From assembly GCA_001429555.1 (NCBI GenBank), contig LMSR01000015.1, positions 410,288-474,287 on the forward strand: DNA of 64,000 nucleotides. The letters are read 5' to 3'. Below, piece by piece: positions 1-9,200 of this stretch (positions within the stretch are counted from its first letter, which is position 1; each line of letters starts with the position of its first letter). Source of the stretch: Nocardioides sp. Soil797. Lineage in GTDB: Bacteria; Actinomycetota; Actinomycetes; Propionibacteriales; Nocardioidaceae. The notes under the pieces were generated by a model, which was given only the letters and a program-made list of their open reading frames with translations, made no database searches and was not told the origin of the DNA. A program made the translations under genes and the position numbers.

Positions 1-1164
1 CATCACCGACGGCGACGAGATCGACGGCACCCAGAACGACGACTTCGGCAACGAAGCCACCGACCCCCTCGACCCCGACTCCGACGACGACGGCCTCACC
101 GACGGCGAAGAGACCACCGGCTCCGAGAACACCGACTTCAACAACGAACCCACCAACCCCAACGAAGCCGACACCGACAGTGACGGCCTCACCGACACCG
201 AAGAAGTCACCGGCTCCGAGAACACCGCCCACGGCAACGAGCCCACCGACCCCAACACCGCCGACACCGACGGCGACGGCCACGACGACGGCGCCGAGAC
301 CGACAACGGCACCGACCCCAACGACCCGACCGACCCAGGCACACCCCCGGTCGACTCCGACGGCGACGGCCTCACCGACACCGAAGAAACCACCGGCTCC
401 GAGAACACCGACTACAACAACGAGCCCACCGACCCCCAAGACTCGACGACGGCACCGAAATCGACGCCGGCACCGACCCCAACAACCCCGACACCGACGG
501 CGACGGCCTCACCGACGGCGACGAGGTCAACACCCATCACACCGATCCCCTGAACCCCGACACCGACGGTGACACCATCTCCGACGGCGACGAGGTCAAC
601 GGGACGCAGAACAAGTTCGACGGTTCACCGACCAACCCGCTCAAGAAGGACACCGACGCCGACGGGCTGGCCGACAACCTCGAGGGTCGACACAAGACCA
701 ACCCGACGGATGCTGACACCGACAACGACAAGTTGAAGGACGGCGCCGAGGTCAAGGGCATCAAGATCAAGCAGAAGGTCCGGATGCAGGGCAAGACCAA
801 GAAGATCGGGACGGTCAAGACCAATCCGCTCAAGAAGGACACCGACGCCGACGGCATCAACGACGGCACCGAGGTCAAGGGATACAAGATCAAGCAGCGC
901 GTGATCACCTCCCTGCGTGGCAAGAAGATCAAGAGCTACCGCATCGGCAAGGTCCAGTCCGACCCGACCAAGAAGGACACCGACAAGGACGGGCTGAAGG
1001 ACAACCAGGAACGCACCGGCTCGAAGAACAAGCGCCACAAGAAGCACAAGACCAGCCCGGTCAACTGGGACACCGACTTCGGCGCTGTCTCGGACGGCAA
1101 GGAGATCAGGAAGAAGGCCGACCCGGCCGACGCGCGGTCCGGCCCGAAGAACCCGAGGCTGTGA
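1..1164 (+). CDS. Calcium-binding (thrombospondin type 3-like) repeat protein, 3' part, with apparent frameshift
   Basis: The gene begins upstream of the window. The visible part encodes about eleven acidic loops of the pattern DxDxDG followed by L/I-x-D-x-x-E, for example [12 protein letters not shown]. Such loops bind calcium in thrombospondin type 3 repeats and related secreted adhesins. Repeats before about position 440 are read in frame 2 and repeats from about 448 are read in frame 1. Frame 2 runs to a stop at 551-553 and frame 1 is closed upstream by a stop at 181-183, so one base appears lost near 443-447. The last third changes character: lysine-rich segments ([25 protein letters not shown]) separate the acidic loops. 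No anchor, sorting signal or membrane segment is visible at the C-terminus. An extracellular or surface role is inferred from composition only. Whether the frameshift is real or an assembly error in repetitive DNA cannot be told here. Confidence 0.6.
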
Positions 1165-1197
1165 CCGAGCACTGATGCCACAGCATCGTTGAAGCGC

Positions 1198-1232
1198 CGA
1201 AGGGGCGCCGGGGTGAACCCGGCGCCCCTTCG
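1198..1232 (+). terminator. Strong intrinsic-type hairpin after the repeat protein
   Basis: A perfect 15-bp inverted repeat (1198-1212 with 1218-1232) closes a 5-base loop, 33 bases after the stop codon at 1164. The stem is very GC-rich and only a weak T-containing tail follows, as is usual in high-GC actinobacteria. Confidence 0.8.
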
Positions 1233-1249
1233 TCATCTACTGTTCGTAC

Positions 1250-2065
1250 GTGAGCAGCATGCGTGCCCTGCGGGTTCCGGTTGGGGAGGATGACTCACGT
1301 CGGGCCAACCGGCGGGACTGGGATCGGTATGCCGACGAGTACCAGGCCACTCACGGAGCGTTCCTCGGCGATGCCGGCTTCGTGTGGGGGCCGGAGGGCC
1401 AGTCCGAGGCCGACCTGCGGCTGTTGGGCGACGTACGGGACAAGGACGTGCTCGAGCTCGGCTCCGGCGCCGGCCAGTGCTCACGCTGGGTGAATGAGCA
1501 CGGCGGGCGCGCGATCGGTCTCGACCTCTCCATGCGGCAACTGCAGCATGCTCGGCGCATCGACGACGAGACCGGCATCCCGGTGCCGTCCGTCTGCGGT
1601 ACGGCGACCCAGCTTCCGTTCGCCGACCGGTCGTTCGACATCGTGTTCTGCTCCTTCGGCGCACTGCAGTTCGTCGCCGACGCCGCTCAGGCGGTCCGCG
1701 AAACGGCGCGGGTACTGCGCCAGGGCGGCAGGTTCGCCTTCTCCGTCACCCATCCCACCCGTTGGATGTTCCAGGACGATCCGAGCGAGGACGGCCTGGT
1801 CGCGAACCAGTCCTACTGGGACCGTACGCCGTACGTAGAGGTCGACGACGCCACCGGGATGGTCAACTACGTCGAGCACCACCGCACGATCGGCGACTGG
1901 GTGCGGCTGCTCGACGGCGAAGGCTTCGTGCTCCGCGACATCGCCGAGCCTGAATGGCCCGCCGACCACGACCGGGTCTGGGGCGGATGGTCACGCACAC
2001 GCGGCCTGGTCACGCCCGGAACCGCCATCTTCGTGGCGGACCTGCTGGTGACACACGACAAATGA
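1250..2065 (+). CDS. Class I SAM-dependent methyltransferase
   Basis: A 271-residue protein with a Rossmann-type methyltransferase fold. Motif I (ELGSGAGQ, residues about 69-76) binds S-adenosylmethionine, the acidic residue after beta-2 lies in GLDLS, and FDIVFCSFGALQF matches the motif IV region of Methyltransf_11 proteins. The substrate cannot be read from sequence. The start is GTG at 1250; an in-frame ATG at 1259 is possible. The gene lies alone between two hairpins (1198-1232 and 2070-2097) and faces a convergent PorA-like gene, so it is probably a single-gene transcript. It is a cytosolic enzyme with no signal peptide. Confidence 0.85.
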   Translation: MSSMRALRVPVGEDDSRRANRRDWDRYADEYQATHGAFLGDAGFVWGPEGQSEADLRLLGDVRDKDVLELGSGAGQCSRWVNEHGGRAIGLDLSMRQLQHARRIDDETGIPVPSVCGTATQLPFADRSFDIVFCSFGALQFVADAAQAVRETARVLRQGGRFAFSVTHPTRWMFQDDPSEDGLVANQSYWDRTPYVEVDDATGMVNYVEHHRTIGDWVRLLDGEGFVLRDIAEPEWPADHDRVWGGWSRTRGLVTPGTAIFVADLLVTHDK

Positions 2066-2069
2066 AGAA

Positions 2070-2097
2070 CGGTGCCCCACCGAAAGGTGAGGCACCG
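2070..2097. terminator. Bidirectional hairpin between convergent genes
   Basis: A bulged hairpin pairs 2070-2076 with 2091-2097 and 2078-2081 with 2086-2089 around a GAAA tetraloop. It sits just after the methyltransferase stop and just before the stop of the convergent PorA-like gene, so it can serve both. Confidence 0.65.
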
Positions 2098-2121
2098 CTT
2101 CCGAGCGATCGCTCGTGTGGA

Positions 2122-3021
2122 TCAGGCTGCGCGTCGACCGCCGCGTCGGCTGAGCAGCAGCAGCGCGCCACCGACGATCAGCAGGATCGGGCCGAGGATG
2201 AAGCCCACCAACGGCACGGTCTTGGTGATCAGCTCCAGGTTCGACACGTTGTCGTCGGCGTCCTCGGCGTTCGTCTTGACCTGGTCGTCGGTGAACGCCA
2301 GGTTGAGGTCGAGCAGGGGGTCGCCGTTCTCAAGGGTGCGAATCTCGTGCTGCTCCTGCTTGACGATTGCCCCGGTCTTCGGCTCGATCCACATGGTCTT
2401 GTCCATGCTGTACTTCCCGTCGATCCCGTCGACCACCTCGGCGTCGACGTCGGAGACGTTGTAGTTGAACTCGTAGGTCTCGACACCGTCGATGTCTTCC
2501 GTGCCCTTGTAGTCAAGCTTGACAGGCCCGCCGACCATGCCGTCCCAGTAGTCGTAGCTCTTCTTCTCGGTGTCGAAGGGGAACTTGTTGACCAAGCCCT
2601 CCTTCTGCTCCGTGCCCTCGGGAACGAACTTCCCGTTCTTGACCGCCAACCCGTCATAGCGGTCGGTGGCGAAGACATCCGGCTCCGGGATGTTGACGAG
2701 GTTCGGGTCGTTCTTGTCGTCGATGCAGTCCGGCACGTCGGGACCGTCCACGACGAGGCACGTGACGTTGGTGAAGACCACGACGTCGTCGGTCGAGGCG
2801 TCAGAGTCTGCCTTGGTGAAGCTGGTTGCCTTGACCTTCAGGTCTTCGACCTTCCCCGTCGCGGGGTTCAGCTTTTCCGCAGTTCCACTGAGGTGCGTGG
2901 TGCTGTCGGTGTCGATGGGCGTCTTCTTGACGACGCCCGGAGCCCACAGCGACGCGATCAGAGCCGCGACGAGCAAGAATGCTCCCAGTCCAATGAGGAC
3001 CCAATTGATGATCTTCTGCAC
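2122..3021 (-). CDS. DUF3068 / PorA-family envelope protein
   Basis: A 299-residue protein with one membrane helix at each end (about residues 6-26 and 270-292) and a large polar domain between them, the layout of DUF3068 proteins that databases name 'porin PorA family protein'. The domain is rich in beta-type segments and acidic residues. The start is taken as GTG at 3021 because GGGAGG lies about seven bases upstream; the reading frame stays open further upstream but without a comparable ribosome site. It is divergent from the membrane protein gene at 3208, with a 186-bp shared upstream region. Pore activity is a family label, not shown by this sequence. It borders the envelope-glycan cluster, which fits a cell-surface role. 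Confidence 0.7.
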   Translation of the reverse strand: MQKIINWVLIGLGAFLLVAALIASLWAPGVVKKTPIDTDSTTHLSGTAEKLNPATGKVEDLKVKATSFTKADSDASTDDVVVFTNVTCLVVDGPDVPDCIDDKNDPNLVNIPEPDVFATDRYDGLAVKNGKFVPEGTEQKEGLVNKFPFDTEKKSYDYWDGMVGGPVKLDYKGTEDIDGVETYEFNYNVSDVDAEVVDGIDGKYSMDKTMWIEPKTGAIVKQEQHEIRTLENGDPLLDLNLAFTDDQVKTNAEDADDNVSNLELITKTVPLVGFILGPILLIVGGALLLLSRRGGRRAA

Positions 3022-3207
3022 GGTTTTCCCTCCCAGGAACCCAAACGATTCGGTGCAGGTTAGCAGTGAAATCGGACACCCATGCGCCAAGCCCGCAATC
3101 GCGGTGACATCGTTACCGGGATCTGTGCCGTGGCGAAGTCGGGAACCACGCCCCGGAATCTCAGCAACACCGCTGGCTCGCGCCCCTCCACGTGAGAGAG
3201 TCCCTGC

Positions 3208-5052
3208 GTGACAACTCCGGAGGCTGGCCAACGATCTGGGCGTTTCGCCACGCTCCAGCACCCTGTCGTCATCGTGGGTGCGGCCATGGTCGTGGTGCAG
3301 GCGATGTTTCGCGGCTGGGCACTGCACGGGAGCTTCTTCTACACCGATGACTACCGGTTGCTCTGGGACGCCGGCGAGCACGGTCTCGACGGCTCCTACC
3401 TCGTCAAGCCGTTCGACAGCCAGTTCATGCCGCTGGGGCGACTGGTCGCCTGGGTCGTCGCCGACAACGGCCACCTGAACTGGCAGCTCGCGGCCACCAT
3501 CACGTTGGCACTCCAGGTTGCCGCGGCCCTCGCCTGCCTCGCCATGCTGGTGTCGTTGTTCGGTCCGCGATGGGGGATCCTCCCTCCCCTGGGCATCTAC
3601 CTGACCAGCGTCGTCACGATGCCTTCCTTCATGTGGTGGGCAGCCGCCATCAATCAGGTGCCGTGGCAGCTGGCCTTCTTCCTGAGCGTGACCGCTTGGG
3701 TCGCCTACCTGCGCAACTCGTCACGCCGATGGCTGGCGGCGACGACGGTCGTCATCATGCTGGGCCTGGCCTGCTACGTGAAGACCGTGCTGATCCTGCC
3801 GGTGCTGGTGGTGTTGATGCTCGGCTGGTTCAGCTCGGGCTCCCTGCTGGACCGGATCCGCGACACCGTACGACGCTACTGGCCGGCAGCGGTGACACTG
3901 TCGGTTCTTCCCGGAGCATTCGCCGTCTACTATCTCGTCGCGGTCCCCCAGGTGTTCTCCGACTCGGAGGAGATGCGCTACTCGGTCACCGGCGTCGCTG
4001 GCGACCTCGCGAAGGAGATGCTCGGCTCGTCCTTCATGACCGGTGTGCTCGGCGGCCCGTGGCGCTGGCTCAACTCCAATCCTCCCGTGGGGTACGCCGA
4101 CCCACCGGCATGGATCGTCGTCCTTTCATGGGTCGCCGTCCTCGGCACCGGAGTGGTCCTCTTCCTGCTCCGCCGCCGAACGGGGCGGGCCTTCCTGCTG
4201 CTCGGCGGATACGCGGTCCTGGCCTATCTGCTCGTCCTGACGAGCAGGGCACGGGTGGCAGGTGGCTCCATCGGAACCGATCTCCGCTACCTGACCGACG
4301 TGATTCCCGTCCTGGCCCTTGCCGTGGCACTGGCCTCCCTCGAACTTCGTGGTGCACGAGAGTCGAGCCATCCACGTCGCACTCCCCTGATGATCACCAG
4401 GCTGCCGGCGTGGATTGCTCCGGTCATGGCGCTGGCCGTGATCGTCTCGGGTGTGTGGAACACGGTGAGGTATGTGGACACCTGGCACCACGACAATCCC
4501 GGAGCCGACTACGTCGACACCATTCGCGACGACCTCCCCTCCGGCCGGAAGGTCGACATGGCCGAGCAAGTGGTCCCCCCGACAGTCATCCCGGGGTTCT
4601 CCTTTCCCTACAACTCGACTCGAAGGTTCCTCCCCCTGATCTCTGACGAGTTCCGGTTCCCCGACGCGACCGGCCAGCTCGTGGTGCTCGATGACGGCGG
4701 TCACCTGCGCAAGGCCCTGATCAGGACCGGCGTCACCAGTCTCCCCGGGCCGACCGGGGGCTGCGGATGGCTCGTCGAAGGCCCGGCAACCGCGGCGGTC
4801 CCGCTCAGCAACCCCACCGTTGACTACGAGTGGTGGCTGCGCATCTCGTACGTCGGCTCGCGGGCGAGCGACGTGACGGTCGCGGCCGGTGAGAGCACCG
4901 TGCACGGCACCGTTCACTCCGGGCTGGGAAGTCTCTATGTGAAGGTGCGAGGATCATTGGACGAGATCCGCATCAGTGGGCTCGACGACGGTGACGCGCT
5001 GTGCGTGGACAAGATCGAGGTCGGTACCCCGGTGCCGGGAGGAGCGTTGTGA
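3208..5052 (+). CDS. Polytopic membrane protein, GT-C glycosyltransferase-like
   Basis: A 614-residue protein with about ten hydrophobic helices in the first 420 residues and a soluble C-terminal domain of about 190 residues. The first extracytoplasmic loop carries an acidic pair (FFYTDDYRLLWDA), as in GT-C enzymes that use polyprenyl-phosphate sugars; this is the main hint of function. No specific family was recognised. The start is GTG at 3208 and its ribosome site is weak. The stop overlaps the GTG of the next gene (acyltransferase), so the two are probably co-translated. A role in building or decorating a surface glycan is inferred from the neighbourhood. Confidence 0.55.
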   Translation: MTTPEAGQRSGRFATLQHPVVIVGAAMVVVQAMFRGWALHGSFFYTDDYRLLWDAGEHGLDGSYLVKPFDSQFMPLGRLVAWVVADNGHLNWQLAATITLALQVAAALACLAMLVSLFGPRWGILPPLGIYLTSVVTMPSFMWWAAAINQVPWQLAFFLSVTAWVAYLRNSSRRWLAATTVVIMLGLACYVKTVLILPVLVVLMLGWFSSGSLLDRIRDTVRRYWPAAVTLSVLPGAFAVYYLVAVPQVFSDSEEMRYSVTGVAGDLAKEMLGSSFMTGVLGGPWRWLNSNPPVGYADPPAWIVVLSWVAVLGTGVVLFLLRRRTGRAFLLLGGYAVLAYLLVLTSRARVAGGSIGTDLRYLTDVIPVLALAVALASLELRGARESSHPRRTPLMITRLPAWIAPVMALAVIVSGVWNTVRYVDTWHHDNPGADYVDTIRDDLPSGRKVDMAEQVVPPTVIPGFSFPYNSTRRFLPLISDEFRFPDATGQLVVLDDGGHLRKALIRTGVTSLPGPTGGCGWLVEGPATAAVPLSNPTVDYEWWLRISYVGSRASDVTVAAGESTVHGTVHSGLGSLYVKVRGSLDEIRISGLDDGDALCVDKIEVGTPVPGGAL

Positions 5053-6263
5053 GCACCGAACAGGCAACGACGGCCGCGGGCCGAACCACGTTTCCGGTGC
5101 TGGACACCCTGAGGGCGGTGGGCGCCATCGCTGTGCTCACCACCCACACCGCCTTCTGGGCAGGGTCCTACACCCAGCACGGAGCGGTCGGGCGCGCCCT
5201 CTCTCGGCTCGACGTCGGCGTCGCGATCTTCTTCGTGCTGTCCGGATTCCTGCTGTCGCGGCCCTGGTTCCTCCGTGCTGCGGGCGGGCTCCCCGCTCCG
5301 ACGGTGGGGCGGTACTACCTCAAGCGGGTCCTGAGGATCCTCCCGGTCTACCTGGTCACCGCGGCGCTCGCCCTCACCTTCATCCGGGCCAACAGCGATC
5401 GCGACCTCCTCGACTGGATCACGACGCTGTCTCTGACCGACATCTATGTGCATCCCGGCCTGCCGGCCGGTCTCACCCAGATGTGGAGCCTCGCCACGGA
5501 GCTCTCGTTCTATCTCGTGCTGCCCCTGGTGATGCTGGTCGCAGTCGGTCGTGAACTGCGCCCGACCCGAGTCCTCGTGACGCTCTCGGTGCTGTGTGCC
5601 CTGGCAGTGATGTGGCACCTCGGTCTCTCGGCCCAGGTGCCCGGCGCAGAACACCGCTCGGTGCACGAGTGGCTGCCGGCCTTCCTGATCTGGTTCTCCC
5701 TCGGCATCGCCCTCGGGTTGCTGCAGGTGCTGCACACCCTCGGTCGCCTGCGCCGCGACACCGTCGCCGTGATCAACGCCGCAGCCTCCACCCCCGGATC
5801 CCTGTGGCTCGTGGCGGCAGGCCTCTTCCTGGTCGCGACCAGTCCCCTGGCCGGTCCCGTCCTGCTCACCGCCCCGAGCGACGTACAGGCCCTGACCAAG
5901 AATCTCCTGTACGCCGGCATCGGTGGCGTGGTGGTGTTCAGCGGCGTGTTCACCGCCGAGAACACCTGGAGTCGAGTGATGAGCCACCCCGCCCTAAGGC
6001 ACCTCGGCCACATCTCCTACAGCCTCTTCTGCATCCACCTGCCAGTCCTGCACCTGGTGATGTGGCTGACCGGCTATGAGTTGTTCGGCGGCCACTTCCT
6101 GCAGATCTTCGCGCTGACCCTGGTGCTCTCGCTGATTGCCTCCGAAGCGCTCTACCGCTTCGTCGAGATGCCCTTCATGCGACTCAAGGACTTCGGTAGG
6201 ACGAAGCGCATCGTCGATCCGGCCACCACTGAGAGTGCCCCGACGGCCACCAGCACGAGGTAG
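5049..6263 (+). CDS. Acyltransferase family 3 (OafA/YrhL-like), O-acylation of surface glycan
   Basis: A 404-residue integral membrane protein with about ten helices. It opens with the family signature LDTLRAVGAIAVLTTHTAF, in which His33 is the conserved residue of Acyl_transf_3 proteins, and continues with LDVGVAIFFVLSGFLLSRPW. Members transfer acetyl, succinyl or similar groups to sugars across the membrane. The start is GTG at 5049, with GGAGGAG seven bases upstream and a 4-bp overlap with the stop of the preceding gene. An upstream in-frame start at 5001 lies inside the previous gene and is less likely. The C-terminal end, including the conserved RFVEMPF, overlaps the convergent AftD-type gene by 112 bp. 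Confidence 0.85.
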   Translation: MSTEQATTAAGRTTFPVLDTLRAVGAIAVLTTHTAFWAGSYTQHGAVGRALSRLDVGVAIFFVLSGFLLSRPWFLRAAGGLPAPTVGRYYLKRVLRILPVYLVTAALALTFIRANSDRDLLDWITTLSLTDIYVHPGLPAGLTQMWSLATELSFYLVLPLVMLVAVGRELRPTRVLVTLSVLCALAVMWHLGLSAQVPGAEHRSVHEWLPAFLIWFSLGIALGLLQVLHTLGRLRRDTVAVINAAASTPGSLWLVAAGLFLVATSPLAGPVLLTAPSDVQALTKNLLYAGIGGVVVFSGVFTAENTWSRVMSHPALRHLGHISYSLFCIHLPVLHLVMWLTGYELFGGHFLQIFALTLVLSLIASEALYRFVEMPFMRLKDFGRTKRIVDPATTESAPTATSTR

Positions 6264-9200
6264 TGGGGCCACGACCAGTCCCCGGCCCACCCGGCGCCCG
6301 AGCCCCACGGGCGGACGTAGTACGCGAGCGCGGCCACCCCGGGTACGACACCGATCATCCAGGCCAACGCATCTCGGTGGCGCAGGGCCATGGCTGAGGC
6401 CACACCTGCCGCCGTGGCCAGCAGTCCGAGCCATCCACCGAGCAGTCCCCCACCGATCAACCCGATCACCACGAGCAATGGGGACGACACGTTGCGGGCC
6501 TCGAGTGGAGCCGGCAACGAGACGGGCCTCCGCCTCCAGAAGATCAGGCCGAGGACGAGGCCGAGCAGTGCCACGGCGCCGACCACGAGACCGGCGCGGT
6601 AGGCGGAGTCAGGGGCGAAGGTCGCCTCCACCGGTTCGTCCCCCTCCAGCTGCCAACCCTGTTGCCAGCCGTCGAGGACGATGGGCTCCAGCTGCTCCCC
6701 GCCCTGGCTGGCCTGCCACCCGTCGTTGACGTTCTGCCTCCATGCCAACACGCTGTTGCCGGGCTCCGGACGGAAGGTCGCCGAGTCCGGAGACGTCTCA
6801 GGTGCACGGACCGCCGTGGGTGCGCTCGAGGTGGCGACGTCGGCGGCGCCCAGGACCACGGCGTCCGGTGCCAGGGCATCGGTGCCCATGAACCGGACCA
6901 CGTTCTCGCCGGCAACCAGGTCGAGCTCGGCTGACCTGCCTGCCCCGCAGGGCACGACCTCGACCGGCTGCATCGAGAAGAGCTGGGCAGGCGAGGCGAC
7001 CAGCTTGGTCATCCGCACCGACCCGTTCACGCTGAGCGTGGGGCCGGTGCCACAGCCGAAGGAGCCGACCGCCGTCGAGGGCCGTGCGGCCCCGGACGGA
7101 ACGCCGTCCAGCTGCAGCTCGGTCACTCCGACCGGGAGGGGGGAGCCGACCCCCGAGCGATCGACCGAGATGGCGTCGGCGGTCTCGGTCACCCGGATCT
7201 GCACCTGGCGGGTCCGGATCGGAGCGAAGTCCGCATGGCCGTCCTCGTCGAGCTCGAGCTCACGGCGTCCACCGGGCCAGATCAGGGTGACGGCCGTCGG
7301 GCGCCGGACCGGAGCCGAGGAGGCCACCGCCAGGGTGAGGCCCTTGAGCGTCCTGCCGCGGGCAAGGTTCACGGACAGGGTGGGTTGCAGATCCTCGACA
7401 TCGGCCGTCCACGTGGTGCCGGCATCGCCGTCGAAGGCCGCAATCCCGGAGGCTCGGGCGTCGGGCACCGCGGTGGAGGAGCCGGTCACCGCCACGACGT
7501 TGCGCTGCTGGATCATTCCGTACAGCGCCGCACCACCGCGTGGCACCGCAGTGAGCGTGCCGGCAAAGGACGTGGCCTCGGGGATGGTGACGACGCGCTC
7601 CATGCTGCGCAGTTCCTCCGTCGAACCCACTCGGTCGGCGGAGCACGGCACCCGCTTCGCGACCACCGCGCAGCCGGTTCGCTCGTCGCGCAGGGCCTGC
7701 AGCAACACTGAGTCGGGTGTCCCCCAGCTCTCCGGGATCGTCGGTGTCACCAGTTGACGATGGATGTCACGGCCGAGCCAGTTCACGTCGGACAGTTCCA
7801 GCCTGGCGTCGGACGGCGTAGCCTCCGACACCCTCAGCCACGAGGTCTCCTCGTCGCCCACGGGTACTTCGATGGGCCCCCGCCCGGAGACCTCCACCTT
7901 GTTGACGCCCTGCTCGGTCTCCACACGCAGCTCGGTGCCCTCGGGCACGGAGTCACCCGGCGTGACCACGACGGTTCCCAGACGGGTCGGCTCGGTGAGG
8001 TCGACCTGCCACCAGTCCGGGTCGGAGTCGTTGCGTCCGGAGACCCAGGCGGTCTCCGGGTCGTCGTCCACCGCTGCGAACGGTTGCTCACCGCGCTCCG
8101 GCCCGCCCCAGGCGTTGGCGTCGGACATCGAGGTGGAGGCAGAGATCGCAGCCGCCCCGACCAGTCGTGAGGTGGTGCGCCACCGCTGCCCGCCGGGAAG
8201 CTCGTAGTCCAGGACCGGGTTGCCTGATCGGCGTACGTCGCCGGGCTCCCTGACCGCCGACGAGCCGTCGTGCACGCGTCCGAAGAAGCGCTCCCTGTCC
8301 AGCATCCCGTCCGTGAGCACGAGTGGCGACGAGGCGTCGGGCTCGTCCGAACGATCGGCCCGGTCGGCCGCGAGCTCGGTCGGGCCGTCCCCGACCAGTC
8401 CGTGGTCCAACAGCTCGAGGATGTCTTCCGGGCCTCCGACCACCGTGGGCACCTCTGAAGCGGTGACGGCCTGGTCGACGGGTTCGGTGACCTCGTAGAT
8501 CTCTATGGCCCAGCGTTCGGCCTGCCAACCCGAGTTCACGAGGATTCGTCGACCGCCTGCAACCACATACGGCTCTCCGCCGACCTGTGGTCCGAATCCC
8601 CGGACCAGCTCGACCCCGGGCGAGTTCGCCAGGGCCTGCTTGACCAACACCGGGTCAGGGATGTCGTCGGAGGGTGACAGGTCGTTGCGAACCACGACGT
8701 AGCGGATGCCGCTACGGGCCAGGAACCTGCTCAGACCCGCCGAGCCCACACCCTCGTTGAAGCGCTCCTCGATCGCGTCGAGCATGCGGATGTTCCCGGG
8801 AGGGGTCAGCGGGATCGCGTTGCGAACGGCCCACCGCGATGCGCCGAGGTACTGCATCGGTTCATCCCTGGGGGTGCCCCAGAGGTACTCGCCGAAGGAG
8901 GACCCCGGGGCCAGCAGCGCCACGTCGTCGCCCGGCTGGCGCTCCAGCCACTCCGCCGCCTGCTGCCAGTATCCCGGTGTTGCCGTGAGGCCCGGGGTGG
9001 GGGCCAATCTGCCTCCCAGTGCGGGCAGGGCAGCACCCAGGACGGCAAGCACTGCCAGGGCCATCACCGGAGTCCGACTGGCCCAGGCGAACCCACGCAC
9101 CTGCGGATCGAGCTGGCGGCGTACGGACTCCGCACCGACCACCTCGAGCGCCCAGGCCAGGCCGAGGACCATCGGCAGGCGCACCACCGGATCGAACTTG

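Noticed and set aside
1..720. Possible CRISPR array or tandem DNA repeat in the first 700 bases
   Set aside because: The repetition reflects acidic DxDxDG protein repeats. Units vary in length and spacing, and no constant repeat-spacer structure is present.
1954..3063. A 369-codon open frame antisense to the PorA-like gene
   Set aside because: Shadow frame; the minus-strand protein has coherent membrane helices and a good ribosome site.
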